From: Lichenicoccus sp964247695
GTDB lineage: Bacteria; Pseudomonadota; Alphaproteobacteria; Acetobacterales; Acetobacteraceae
NCBI GenBank assembly: GCA_964247695.1
Contig: CAXTVI010000008.1
Span: forward strand, 1 to 64,000
Direction of reading: 5' to 3'
DNA: 64,000 nt
Program-made: the position numbers and the translations under genes
The notes under the pieces: model-generated
The model's input: the letters and a program-made list of their open reading frames with translations, nothing else
What the model was told of the DNA's origin: nothing
Databases searched by the model: none
In this document: in pieces, positions 7,447 to 15,394 of the stretch
Layout of the letters: each line of letters opens with the position of its first letter
Numbering within the stretch: position 1 is the first letter of the stretch

Positions 7447-9213
7447 CTAGTCCTTTTCGAGGTGCTGCGGGGCCTCGTAGGTGACGGTGGCGACGAACGG
7501 CACGAAGCCGGCGAGCCCGGCGCCGATCCCCCGGATCGTGCACCAGCCGACCTCCCGCGGCCAAACCACGAGTGCCGGCGCATCCTCGCCGTGACGGATG
7601 GATTGCCTGCCGAGCGACACTCCGTCCGGGCCGTCGATCCCGAGGACGACGCTCGCCCCTTCCGCCCATCCGGCGCCCATCTGCAGCTCCACGCGCACCG
7701 GCCGGCCGGCATCGGAGTAGATGCGTCCGACGGCGTGGTTCGCGTTCCTCAGCGCCGGGATGTCGAGGTCGTCGGCGCCGAAGAAGCTCTGCGTCGTCGC
7801 GCGCCGGAGCGGCACCGGCGCCGGACCCTGGCCGCTGCGCGAGAAGCACAGGTAGCTCTGCCCGGACTGGTAGGCATTGGCCGGGATGGTGAAGGTCGCG
7901 GTGCCGTCGGAGGCGGTGCGGATATCGTCGTGTCGCCCGGTATAGTCGTGCAGATCGACCCCGGGGCCGAAACCGGTCTGGCAGGTCAGCGTGCGCCGGT
8001 TCCAGGTGTCGAAGTTGAGCGCGGTGAGCAGCCCCGGGGCGCCAATGCGCTCCTGCACGATCACGCTGTCATCGACCCAGCGCGTCACCGTGGCGCCGGC
8101 GGCCAGAGTCTCGTGGATCCAGACCAGGGTGTCGATCCAGGGCTTCAGCCCGTAGGCGCCTTCCCATACGTCACCGCCAAAATAGTCCTTGCCGTACACG
8201 AACGGATACCCTTCCGCCGTCAGCAGGTAGGCGTACGCCAGTAGCTTGCTGGACACGATCTGCTCGCCCGGCGAGGTGTCGGTGTCGGGATTATCCACGA
8301 AGGTGCAGGCGAGGAACGGGTTGCGCGCGATGTAGCCGGCCTGTGCGAGCCCGCGCGGGTTGCCGCTCTCGCAGGCCGCCTGCAGCGCCCAGTGCAGGGT
8401 GAAATCCGCGACCAGCGCGCGCGAGGAGATCGGCGCGTCCGCCACCCAGTTCTGCAGGATGCCAGCATCGCCGTCGAAATATTCGGCGTAGGCGAAGCGC
8501 TCCGCCATCGACCGGCTGCGCAGGAACTCGCCGACGAACGGCGCCCAGGTGCCCTTCGCATCATCGTATCGCATGCCGTCGGCACCCGTGCTGCGGAACA
8601 GCCAGTCGCCGTAGTCGAGCGCGTCCTCGATGGTGAACCGTGGCGGCAGGCAGTTCTGGAACACCTTCTCGCGCCCGAACGGAAAATCGTCGCCGGGCGC
8701 CGGCACCGCATCCTCGGGCCGGAACGGGGGCACCGGATCCTCGTTGCCGGTGTCGCCGCGAAAGCATCCCGGATGCATCGCGCCACGGCCGTCCAGCGTC
8801 TCGCCGTCCGCACCCAGGTAGCGGAACACGCCAGGGCCGCCATTCTCGCCGATCAGCTGATGCAGCACCACGTCCAGATACACGTCCAGGCCCGCCGCGT
8901 GGCAGCACCCGACCATGCGTCGCAGTTGCTCGGCGGTCCCGTAGCGCGTCGGTGTGCTGCCCTGCTGGGGCTTGCTGCCGAGATCGCGCAGATCGAACAC
9001 GCCATAGCCGTCGCAGCCGCGGCCGGCGCCGCCCTGGGCCTTGCTGGCGGGGGGCACCTGAATTGCGGTGAAGCCGATCTGTCGCAGGCTGGCCGCCTCC
9101 CCGGCAATGAAGTCCCAGAGCCAGGGAGAGCCGGGATCGGTGCTCGGCGCCGGTACGGTGACGCGCTGCCCGAGCCTCATGAAACGGCCCCAGGCGATCA
9201 GGGCAACGCCCAT
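7447..9213 (-). CDS. GH13 alpha-amylase family protein with divergent active-site motifs
   Basis: A 588-aa glycoside hydrolase family 13 protein. The barrel spans roughly residues 35-400. Candidate catalytic residues are Asp217 in DGMRYDDAK (nucleophile), Glu244 in AYAEYFDG (acid/base) and Asp310 in FVDNPDTD (transition-state stabiliser). The usual FVDNHD histidine is Pro309, and the region I motif DVVLNH reads DVVLHQ, so substrate or reaction may differ from ordinary alpha-amylases. A C-terminal beta-rich region follows (about 400-588). The start at 9213 begins the compact N terminus MGVALIAWGRFMRLG; no signal peptide is seen. It is the first gene of an operon with the propeller protein. Confidence 0.75.
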   Translation of the reverse strand: MGVALIAWGRFMRLGQRVTVPAPSTDPGSPWLWDFIAGEAASLRQIGFTAIQVPPASKAQGGAGRGCDGYGVFDLRDLGSKPQQGSTPTRYGTAEQLRRMVGCCHAAGLDVYLDVVLHQLIGENGGPGVFRYLGADGETLDGRGAMHPGCFRGDTGNEDPVPPFRPEDAVPAPGDDFPFGREKVFQNCLPPRFTIEDALDYGDWLFRSTGADGMRYDDAKGTWAPFVGEFLRSRSMAERFAYAEYFDGDAGILQNWVADAPISSRALVADFTLHWALQAACESGNPRGLAQAGYIARNPFLACTFVDNPDTDTSPGEQIVSSKLLAYAYLLTAEGYPFVYGKDYFGGDVWEGAYGLKPWIDTLVWIHETLAAGATVTRWVDDSVIVQERIGAPGLLTALNFDTWNRRTLTCQTGFGPGVDLHDYTGRHDDIRTASDGTATFTIPANAYQSGQSYLCFSRSGQGPAPVPLRRATTQSFFGADDLDIPALRNANHAVGRIYSDAGRPVRVELQMGAGWAEGASVVLGIDGPDGVSLGRQSIRHGEDAPALVVWPREVGWCTIRGIGAGLAGFVPFVATVTYEAPQHLEKD

Positions 9214-9504
9214 CAGCTGGCCAGCGCCGTCGCGCGGCGGTCCAGGCCGAGAGAGCAGCCGACGACCATTCGCAATGCTCCGATCCGGGCCCGCATCCAA
9301 CACCGGTTCACCGTGTGATTGGAACCAGGAAAATCCGGCGCCTCCCGGGGGCGGCAAAAGCGGGACATCGCGGGTTCATCGGCCATTAACCATCGGGCGC
9401 TAATTCTGGACGGGTCTCCGGATTGGTCCGTTGCTCCGCCACGGGCCAGCGATTGCTTCACCGCTCGGCGCCTGTCGCAGCCGGGCCTCCCCAGGACTCA
9501 AGAC
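9214..9504. other. Divergent intergenic region between amylase-family and calpain-family genes
   Basis: About 290 bases separate the two divergent starts. An in-frame TTG at 9319 would extend the protease but has no ribosome-binding site and gives a low-complexity leader. A TTAACCAT octamer at 9386-9393 resembles a CtrA half-site, but the second half is not conserved. No confident sigma-70 promoter was recognised on either strand. Confidence 0.3.
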
Positions 9505-10344
9505 GTGAAAGAATTCAGTTTGCAGCAGGACCGCCTCGGGACCGCCCGGCTGTTCGATCCCGCCGCCGCATGGCCGGACCCATTCGGGTCCGGCACCGCG
9601 TCGGTCCTGCCTCCGCCGCTCGTAAAGGCGCTTGCCCCGGCGCAGACGCTCTACCTGACCGAGACCGGGACCGGCACGCCGATCAGCGTCACCGACATCA
9701 ACCAGGACCAGCTCGCGGATTGCTACCTGCTGTCATCGATCGGAGAGATCGCGATGGGCGCCCCGAGCTTCATCTCGAACCTGATCCACCTCAACAGCAA
9801 CGGTAGCGAGTCCGTCACTCTTTACGAGGCTGCCAACGGCCGCCCGCTGGGCTGGACCACCACTGGCTACAAGTCCGTGACCGAGACCGTAACCAACGCC
9901 TTCCCGAGCGATTCCGTCAACAACGCTGCCACCCAGGACGTGCTGGGCAACCAGAAGGAGATCTGGCCGCAGGTGCTCGAGAACGCCTACGCCAGCCTGA
10001 ATGGCGGGTACGGCGCGATCGGCAACGGCGGCAGCCCGGTGCTGGCGATGGAAGCGCTGACCGGACACGCGGCGAGCTTCCTGGCGCCGGCCGGCCTCAC
10101 CCTCGCGACGCTGCAAGGCGACGTGCTGGCGGGCGACCTGATCGTCCTGGACACGCTGGACAGGAACGGCCTGTCGAACAGCCTGGTGGGGGACCACGCC
10201 TACATGTTCGACGGTGTGACCGGGAGCGGCTCCGCCGCCATGCTCAAGTTGCTCAATCCGTGGGGGACGGACCAGCCGACCCCGATCCTGCTGTCGCAGC
10301 TCTCGAAAAACTTCACGGAGGTGGATATCGGACATCTGCGATGA
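9505..10344 (+). CDS. Calpain-family (C2) cysteine protease
   Basis: A 279-aa single-domain protein with the papain-like calpain core. The catalytic triad is visible: Cys73 in DQLADCYLLSSIGEIA (calpain GDCWLLAA region), His231 in VGDHAYMFDGV (GHAY region) and Asn251 in LLNPWG (NPWG). The intervening IWPQVLENAYASLNGGYG matches the WPALLEKAYAKLHGSY segment of calpains. No calcium-binding EF hands, signal peptide or transmembrane segment is present. The start is a GTG at 9505; the only longer option is a TTG at 9319. It is divergent from the amylase/propeller operon. Bacterial calpains are uncommon and their roles mostly unknown; a substrate cannot be proposed. Confidence 0.8.
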   Translation: MKEFSLQQDRLGTARLFDPAAAWPDPFGSGTASVLPPPLVKALAPAQTLYLTETGTGTPISVTDINQDQLADCYLLSSIGEIAMGAPSFISNLIHLNSNGSESVTLYEAANGRPLGWTTTGYKSVTETVTNAFPSDSVNNAATQDVLGNQKEIWPQVLENAYASLNGGYGAIGNGGSPVLAMEALTGHAASFLAPAGLTLATLQGDVLAGDLIVLDTLDRNGLSNSLVGDHAYMFDGVTGSGSAAMLKLLNPWGTDQPTPILLSQLSKNFTEVDIGHLR

Positions 10345-10379
10345 TGCATGCCGGGTCGCGGCGATTTCGTTGCGGCGCC

Positions 10380-10394
10380 TTAACCGCTCCTTAA
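10380..10394. promoter_or_regulatory. Candidate CtrA box (TTAA-N7-TTAA)
   Basis: The sequence TTAACCGCTCCTTAA matches the alphaproteobacterial CtrA consensus of two TTAA half-sites separated by 7 bases. It lies 24 nt upstream of the ATG of the small Ala/Pro-rich gene at 10419. In a GC-rich genome two TTAA tetramers at this spacing are unlikely by chance, but binding is inferred. Confidence 0.45.
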
Positions 10395-10418
10395 GCTGCA
10401 GTGGCCGATGGTCGCAGC

Positions 10419-10616
10419 ATGATCAGCCCAAGCAGCCTTTCGGCCTTTTCGGTAGCACGGCCAGCCGCTTCCCCCGGCATCGCGGCCGCAACCGCCGCCC
10501 CACGCAGTCTGCAATCGGCCAATGCGGCCGGCGCGCCGCTGGCGCCGGCCGGACAGCGCCCGGCCCAGCCGGACCCGACCGCCCGGCGTGGCAGCCTGCT
10601 GGACCGCATGGCCTGA
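10419..10616 (+). CDS. Small Ala/Pro-rich hypothetical protein
   Basis: A 65-aa reading frame (MISPSSLSAFSVARPAAS at the N terminus, RRGSLLDRMA at the C terminus), rich in Ala, Pro and Ser with no predicted membrane segment. It has its own apparent regulatory element, a CtrA-type box just upstream, and is followed by palindromes that belong to the Nudix gene. The composition could also arise by chance in GC-rich DNA. The basic end with a hydrophobic LLDRM motif is the only distinctive feature. No function is proposed. Confidence 0.45.
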   Translation: MISPSSLSAFSVARPAASPGIAAATAAPRSLQSANAAGAPLAPAGQRPAQPDPTARRGSLLDRMA

Positions 10617-10638
10617 CCCAGCGAGCGGTTCAAGTTCG

Positions 10639-10658
10639 GTAACGGTTTATGTCGTTAC
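10639..10658. promoter_or_regulatory. Inverted repeat GTAACG-N8-CGTTAC upstream of the Nudix gene
   Basis: A perfect 6-bp inverted repeat with an 8-base spacer lies 47 bases before the Nudix start, inside a locally AT-richer stretch. Its symmetry and position suggest an operator for a dimeric regulator. Confidence 0.35.
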
Positions 10659-10674
10659 GGTAAAATCGTTTGAT

Positions 10675-10695
10675 GTGACGGACTGATCCGTTCAC
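10675..10695. promoter_or_regulatory. Imperfect palindrome just upstream of the Nudix start
   Basis: GTGACGGA-CTGA-TCCGTTCAC is an inverted repeat with one inserted base, ending 9 bases before the Nudix ATG. It could be an operator or a leader hairpin near the ribosome-binding region, where no good Shine-Dalgarno is seen. Confidence 0.3.
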
Positions 10696-10704
10696 GTTAT
10701 CTCG

Positions 10705-11280
10705 ATGTCACGCTTCTCCCGCCTCGTCCCCGAGGGAGACCACCGCGAGCGGGTATCCTGCCTGGATTGCGGTCACGTCTTCTACGAGAACCCGAAGCCC
10801 GTGGTGGGCGCCGTGGTGTCGCATGACGGCCGCGTGCTGCTCTGCCGCCGCGCCATCGAGCCGCGCCGCGGCTACTGGACGCTGCCGGCCGGCTACATGG
10901 AACTCGGCGAGACCGCCGAGGAAGGCGCCCGCCGCGAAGTGCAGGAGGAGGCCGGCGCGGTCATCGAGACCGACGGCATCCTGGCGCTGTTCAGCATCAG
11001 CCGGATCGGCCAGATCCAGATCATCTATCGCGGGCGCTTCGCCGGCGCCGGCCGCCCGGTATTCGAGGCCGGCGAGGAGAGCCTCGAGGTCGGCCTGTTC
11101 GCCTGGTCCGACATCCCGTGGGGCGCCCTCGCCTTTCCGACCGTCCGATGGGCGCTCGAAGCCTGGGCGGATGCGGGCAGCGGTCCCCTGCTGGCGCCCT
11201 ACGGCAATCCCTCCGAGGATCCACGCGGCGATGTGCCGCCCCCCGGCATGCATGCCGACACCCTGATGACGACACGATGA
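10705..11280 (+). CDS. Nudix hydrolase with N-terminal zinc-ribbon-like segment
   Basis: A 191-aa nucleoside-diphosphate-linked hydrolase. The Nudix box (residues 63-85, GYMELGETAEEGARREVQEE then AGA) has all Mg2+-binding glutamates. The N terminus carries CLDCGHVFYENPKP, half of the Nudix_N_2 zinc ribbon seen in ADP-ribose and NADH pyrophosphatase-like proteins. The C-terminal tail is Pro/Asp-rich. The substrate is not determined; ADP-ribose or a related dinucleotide is the likeliest class. Two palindromes upstream suggest specific regulation. It is followed 16 nt downstream by a secreted protein gene. Confidence 0.85.
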   Translation: MSRFSRLVPEGDHRERVSCLDCGHVFYENPKPVVGAVVSHDGRVLLCRRAIEPRRGYWTLPAGYMELGETAEEGARREVQEEAGAVIETDGILALFSISRIGQIQIIYRGRFAGAGRPVFEAGEESLEVGLFAWSDIPWGALAFPTVRWALEAWADAGSGPLLAPYGNPSEDPRGDVPPPGMHADTLMTTR

Positions 11281-11296
11281 AAAGGGCACGTCTCCA

Positions 11297-11695
11297 ATGC
11301 GGGCTTTGACTCGGCTCCGGGCCCCTGCCCTGCTGCTCGCTGCGGCCTGTCTGCTGCCCGTCGGCGCGGCGCAGGCGGCAGACAGTCAGGAGCCGGCGCC
11401 ACGCACCGTCAATGCGATCCCGCTCGACAACATGGCCTTCTCCACCGGGCTGGTGATGCAGGCGCACGCAGAGGTCCTGCGGCCGGCGCCGCTGCCCGAT
11501 CCGGACGTCTCGGCACCCGGCCCCAGCCAGGAGGCGCTCGAGGCGCAGGCCGCTCCGAGCGTCGCACCCGACCTGTTCAACCCGCAGGCGCATGTCGCCG
11601 GCGACGGCTACGCGTCCGGCTCGTCGCTCGACGCGGACCACAACAACCGCCACTCCACCGGCGGCGGCATGAGCCTGTCGATACCGGTCCAGTAG
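11297..11695 (+). CDS. Secreted hypothetical protein
   Basis: A 132-aa protein with a clear Sec signal peptide: basic start MRALTRLR, hydrophobic core, and AAQA-AD cleavage near residue 27. The mature part is short, Pro/Ala-rich and acidic, ending in a Gly/Ser-rich HSTGGGMSLSIPVQ. No domain is recognised. It starts 16 nt after the Nudix stop and may share its transcript. It converges closely with the cupin gene (10-nt gap). Confidence 0.65.
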   Translation: MRALTRLRAPALLLAAACLLPVGAAQAADSQEPAPRTVNAIPLDNMAFSTGLVMQAHAEVLRPAPLPDPDVSAPGPSQEALEAQAAPSVAPDLFNPQAHVAGDGYASGSSLDADHNNRHSTGGGMSLSIPVQ

Positions 11696-11705
11696 GGCCT
11701 GGTCG

Positions 11706-12158
11706 CTACCGCTGCTGCCGGATAAAGCTTCCGGGCGTACCGGCAGCCGGATCGACGAAGACGATATCCTTCGGGTCGCGGCGCGGCGCGTCGAACGACA
11801 GGAACACCACCGGCGGCTGCAGGATGTCGGGCAGCGCGTGCACCGTGCCGCGCTCGAAGAACAGCAGCGTGCCGGGCGCGAACTCGGCCTGGTTCGCCGC
11901 CTTCCCCATCCAGAACGTCCCGCGGCCGGACAGCACGTAGAGGTACTCGTCGCTGTGCACATGGTAGTGCGGCGGCGTGCCGTGGTAGACCCGGAACAGC
12001 CGCGCGCTGGCACTCTCCCGGTCGACCAGGTAGCGGTCGAGCAGCAGCGTCTGCGCGGTCTCCGGGAATGCGGCGGCGAGCGCCGTCACGTCAAAGCTCG
12101 AAAACTCCGTCTCATTCATCGTCGGTTTGTCGGGCATCGGTTTGTCCGCTATCTGCAT
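11706..12158 (-). CDS. Cupin-domain protein
   Basis: A 150-aa single-cupin protein. Motif 1 is PPHYHVHSDEYLYVLSGRG (about residues 62-80) with His66, His68 and Glu71 as metal ligands, and motif 2 is GTLLFFERGTVHALP with the fourth ligand His. Such proteins bind a metal and often act as small-molecule dioxygenases, isomerases or sensors; no substrate can be inferred. Later in-frame ATGs (codons 8 and 14) are possible starts because no strong ribosome-binding site decides. It is divergent from the 64-aa gene at 12192. Confidence 0.8.
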   Translation of the reverse strand: MQIADKPMPDKPTMNETEFSSFDVTALAAAFPETAQTLLLDRYLVDRESASARLFRVYHGTPPHYHVHSDEYLYVLSGRGTFWMGKAANQAEFAPGTLLFFERGTVHALPDILQPPVVFLSFDAPRRDPKDIVFVDPAAGTPGSFIRQQR

Positions 12159-12191
12159 GGCTCACTCGCTCGGCTCGGGAGACACTTGGCA

Positions 12192-12386
12192 ATGCTCGAA
12201 GTGGTTCAACAGGCCGATGGCCGGTTCGCGGTGCGTGACATCGGCGGCCGCTCGATCGACGACGTCCTCGGCGTGTTCGACACGCAGCGGGAGGCGGACG
12301 AATGGATGCTGAGCCGGACGCTCACGAACGAAGGCAGAACCGGGCTCGGCATCATGAAGCCCGGCGACGGCGAGCGTAACGGCTGA
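12192..12386 (+). CDS. Small conserved-looking hypothetical protein
   Basis: A 64-aa protein (MLEVVQQADGRFAVRDIGGR at the start, FDTQREADEWMLSRTL in the middle). The composition is balanced, not GC-driven, and a GGGAGA ribosome-binding site lies about 9 nt before the ATG. The pattern of a small beta-hairpin followed by a helix resembles short DUF-type proteins that occur alone in alphaproteobacteria. No function is known. It lies 34 nt from the divergent cupin gene and converges on the acrylyl-CoA reductase-like gene. Confidence 0.6.
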   Translation: MLEVVQQADGRFAVRDIGGRSIDDVLGVFDTQREADEWMLSRTLTNEGRTGLGIMKPGDGERNG

Positions 12387-12390
12387 CCCC

Positions 12391-13374
12391 TCACCCGTTG
12401 ACGTCGACGACCACCCGCCCGCGCACCTGACCGCGTAGCATCGCATCGGCGACCGAGCGCGCCTCCTCAAGCGAGTGCCGGGTGGTGATCGCGTCGAGCA
12501 GGCCGATATCGAGGTCGCTCCCCAGCCGCCCCCAGGCCTCGATGCGGTCGGCCACCGGGCGCTGCACGCTGTCGATGCCAGCGAGGGTTACGTTGCGCAG
12601 GATGAACGGCGCCACCGAGGCGGGAAGATCCAGCCCCTGCGCCATGCCGCACGCGGCCACGATGCCGTCCCGCCGCAACCCGGCGCAGACATTGGCGAGC
12701 GTATGGCTGCCGACGCTGTCGATCGCGGCGATCCAGCGTTCGGCCTGCAGCGGCTTGCCGGGGGCGGATAGCGTGGCCCGATCGATCACCGTGCCGGCGC
12801 CGAGACGCTCCAGGTAGGGTGCCTCGGCGGCGCGGCCGGTGGAGGCGACGGTCCGGTAGCCGAGCCGTCCGAGCAGGGCAAGGGCGATGCTGCCGACACC
12901 GCCGGCAGCCCCGGTCACCAGGATCTCGCCGTCACCCGGTCGGACGCCGTGCCGCTCCAGGGCGATGACGCACAGCATTGCGGTGAAGCCGGCGGTGCCG
13001 ACCGCCATCGCCTGCGCCGGCGAGAACGCCTCCGGCAGCGGCACCAGCCACTCGCCCTGCACACGGGCCGTCTGCGCAAGGCCGCCCCAGCGCGTCTCGC
13101 CGATGCCGGTGCCGTTGAGGATCACGCGGTCGCCCGGCGCAATTCCAGCGCGCGTGCTGTCCCGCACCGTGCCGGCGAGGTCCACGCCCGGCACCATCGG
13201 GAACTTCCGCACCACCGGCCCGGCGCCGGTGAGCGCCAGCGCGTCCTTGTAGTTCATCGAGGAGAAGGCGACGTCGATCGTGACTTCGCCCGAAGGCAGG
13301 TCGGCCTCGTCAAGCGCGGCGAGTGCCGCCGATGTTCCGTCGGCGGTCTTCTCGATCAGCCAGCCCTTGAACAT
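12391..13374 (-). CDS. acuI: AcuI/YhdH-family acrylyl-CoA reductase (MDR oxidoreductase)
   Basis: A 327-aa NADPH-dependent oxidoreductase of the medium-chain dehydrogenase/reductase group without catalytic zinc. The N terminus (FSSMNYKDALALTG, then VPGVDLAGTV) and the Rossmann motif VTGAAGGVGSIALALLGRLG are characteristic of the YhdH/AcuI subfamily, which reduces acrylyl-CoA to propionyl-CoA. It lies 27 nt downstream of another MDR gene on the same strand and may be co-transcribed with it. The exact substrate is inferred from the family. Confidence 0.85.
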   Translation of the reverse strand: MFKGWLIEKTADGTSAALAALDEADLPSGEVTIDVAFSSMNYKDALALTGAGPVVRKFPMVPGVDLAGTVRDSTRAGIAPGDRVILNGTGIGETRWGGLAQTARVQGEWLVPLPEAFSPAQAMAVGTAGFTAMLCVIALERHGVRPGDGEILVTGAAGGVGSIALALLGRLGYRTVASTGRAAEAPYLERLGAGTVIDRATLSAPGKPLQAERWIAAIDSVGSHTLANVCAGLRRDGIVAACGMAQGLDLPASVAPFILRNVTLAGIDSVQRPVADRIEAWGRLGSDLDIGLLDAITTRHSLEEARSVADAMLRGQVRGRVVVDVNG

Positions 13375-13401
13375 GTGTCCTCTCCCCCACCCGGCACGAG
13401 A

Positions 13402-14427
13402 TCAGCCGCCATATGCGAAGCCTGCCAGCACGGTTTTGCCGATCGACCGGCCGCTCTCGAGCAGCTCGTGCGCGCGCTTCAGGTTGGTGGCGTTGATGGT
13501 GCCGAACTGCTCCGTCATCGTGCTGCGCAGCCGCCCCTGGTCGACCAGCCGCGCCACCTCGTTGAGCAGGCTGCCCTGCTGCTCGATATCGGGCGTGTCG
13601 TAGATCGCGCGGGTGAACATCAACTCCCAGTGGATCGACACGCTCTTGCGCTTGAACGGCACGATGTCGAGCGCCCGGGGATCGTCGATCAGCGCGAAGC
13701 GACCCTGCGGGGCGATCAGCGCCGCGATGTCGGCCACGTGCTCCCCGGTGTTGGTGGTCGAGAACACGAAGGAGGGCGCCCCCAGGCCGAGTGCTTCGAT
13801 CTGCGGCGCCAGCGGCTCGCGGTGATTGATCACATGGTTCGCCCCGAGCGCTTCGACCCAGCGGATCGTCTCCGGCCGTGATGCGGTGGCGATCACCGTC
13901 AGGCCAGTCAGCACCCGGGCGAGCTGGATCGCGATCGACCCGACGCCGCCGGCGCCGCCGATGACCAGCAGCACCGGCGCCCCACCCGGCACCGGCCGAC
14001 GCACTTCCAGCCGGTCGAACAGGGTCTCCCAGGCGGTGATCGCGGTCAGCGGCAAAGCCGCCGCTTCCGGCCAGTCGAGCGAGGCCGGCTTGCGGCCGAC
14101 GATGCGCTCGTCGACCAGCTGGTACTCGGCATTGCTGCCGGACCGCCCGAGGGCACCGGCGTAATACACCTCGTCGCCGGTCTTGAACCGGGTGGTCTGC
14201 AGGCCGGCCTCGATCACCGTGCCGGCGGCGTCCCAGCCGAGCACCTTCCAGGCGCCGGCCTCAGGGGCCGCGGAGGCCCGGATCTTGACGTCGACGGGGT
14301 TAACCGAGATCGCGCGGACCCGGACCAGCAGGTCGCGACCCGATGCCGTCGGACGCGGCAGCTCGATGTCGCAGAGCGACGCGGCCTCGGAGATCGGGCC
14401 GGGGTGCTGGTAGCCGATGGCACGCAT
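13402..14427 (-). CDS. Zinc-type alcohol dehydrogenase-like / quinone oxidoreductase (MDR family)
   Basis: A 341-aa NAD(P)H-dependent reductase. The GroES-like domain (VRAISVNPVDVKIRA, VLGWDAAGTVIEAG) is followed by a Rossmann fold with VIGGAGGVGSIAIQLAR. The usual structural and catalytic zinc cysteines are absent, so it belongs to the quinone-reductase-like zinc-free group (adh_fam_1 type). It probably reduces small alkenals or quinones. It starts 19 nt from the ftsY stop on the same strand and precedes acuI. Confidence 0.8.
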   Translation of the reverse strand: MRAIGYQHPGPISEAASLCDIELPRPTASGRDLLVRVRAISVNPVDVKIRASAAPEAGAWKVLGWDAAGTVIEAGLQTTRFKTGDEVYYAGALGRSGSNAEYQLVDERIVGRKPASLDWPEAAALPLTAITAWETLFDRLEVRRPVPGGAPVLLVIGGAGGVGSIAIQLARVLTGLTVIATASRPETIRWVEALGANHVINHREPLAPQIEALGLGAPSFVFSTTNTGEHVADIAALIAPQGRFALIDDPRALDIVPFKRKSVSIHWELMFTRAIYDTPDIEQQGSLLNEVARLVDQGRLRSTMTEQFGTINATNLKRAHELLESGRSIGKTVLAGFAYGG

Positions 14428-14446
14428 GGATGAAGTCTCCGCCCGC

Positions 14447-15394
14447 TCAGGTTTCTGGTGGTGCTGTCAGCCGCACGCTATCGCCGACCAGGCCGCGGGC
14501 GAAATCCGCCGCCCGGAACGGACGCAGGTCCTCGGCCTTTTCGCCGACGCCGACCGCATGCACCGGCAGGCCGAACGCCTCGGCCAGCGCAACCACGATG
14601 CCGCCGCGCGCGCTGCCGTCGAGCTTGGTCACGATCAGGCCGCTGATGTTCACCATCTCCTTGAACACACGCACCTGCTCGATGGCGTTCTGGCCGGTGG
14701 TCGCGTCCAGTACCAGCAGCACCGAGTGCGGCGCCGTCGCGTCGAACTTGCGCAGCACGCGGATGATCTTGGCTAGCTCCTCCATCAGCGCGCCCTTGTT
14801 GTGCAGGCGCCCGGCGGTATCGATCAGCAGCAGGTCCGCACCCTGCTCGCGGGCGCGCTCGAAGGCCTGGTAGGCGAGGCCCGCTGCGTCCGCGTTGGGC
14901 GCCCCCGAGATCACCGGCGCCCCGACCCGCTCGCCCCAGATCTGCAACTGCTCGACGGCGGCGGCGCGAAAGGTGTCGCCGGCGACCAGGATCGTCCGCA
15001 GCCCCTCGCGGCCATACTGCAGCGCCATCTTGCCGATCGTGGTGGTCTTGCCGGTGCCGTTCACGCCGACCACCAGCACGACATGCGGCTTCAGCGCCGG
15101 GTCCGGCACGAACGGGATCGCCACCGGCTCGAGCACGCGCGCTACCTCGGCGGAGAGTGCGATGCGCACCTCCTCGTCGGTCACCTCGTTGCCGAAGCGG
15201 GTGCGCCGGAACTCGTCGATCACCCGTCCCGCCACAGCCGGTCCAAGGTCGGCCGCGATCAGCAGCTCCTCGAGCTCCTCGAGCGCCGCCTCGTCGAGCC
15301 GACGGCGGTTGAACACTGCCGCGATATTGCCGCCGAGCTTCTGCGTGCTGCGCGACAGGCCTTCCTTGAGCCGGCTGAAAAAGCCCAGCGCCAT
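14447..15394 (-). CDS. ftsY: Signal recognition particle receptor FtsY
   Basis: A 315-aa SRP receptor GTPase that docks the SRP-ribosome complex at the membrane. The NG domain is complete: G1 VNGTGKTTTIGK (about residues 111-122), DTAGR (G3) and TKLDGSARGG (G4/G5 region). The N-terminal acidic A domain of E. coli FtsY is missing, which is normal for alphaproteobacteria; a short amphipathic start (MALGFFSRLKEGL) takes its place. The gene begins at the base after the mtaB stop, making dapF-mtaB-ftsY one operon. Confidence 0.95.
   Translation of the reverse strand: MALGFFSRLKEGLSRSTQKLGGNIAAVFNRRRLDEAALEELEELLIAADLGPAVAGRVIDEFRRTRFGNEVTDEEVRIALSAEVARVLEPVAIPFVPDPALKPHVVLVVGVNGTGKTTTIGKMALQYGREGLRTILVAGDTFRAAAVEQLQIWGERVGAPVISGAPNADAAGLAYQAFERAREQGADLLLIDTAGRLHNKGALMEELAKIIRVLRKFDATAPHSVLLVLDATTGQNAIEQVRVFKEMVNISGLIVTKLDGSARGGIVVALAEAFGLPVHAVGVGEKAEDLRPFRAADFARGLVGDSVRLTAPPET

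Noticed and set aside
9319..9504. N-terminal extension of the calpain protease from a TTG
   Set aside because: No ribosome-binding site, a low-complexity leader and no resemblance to a signal peptide; the GTG at 9505 gives a compact start.
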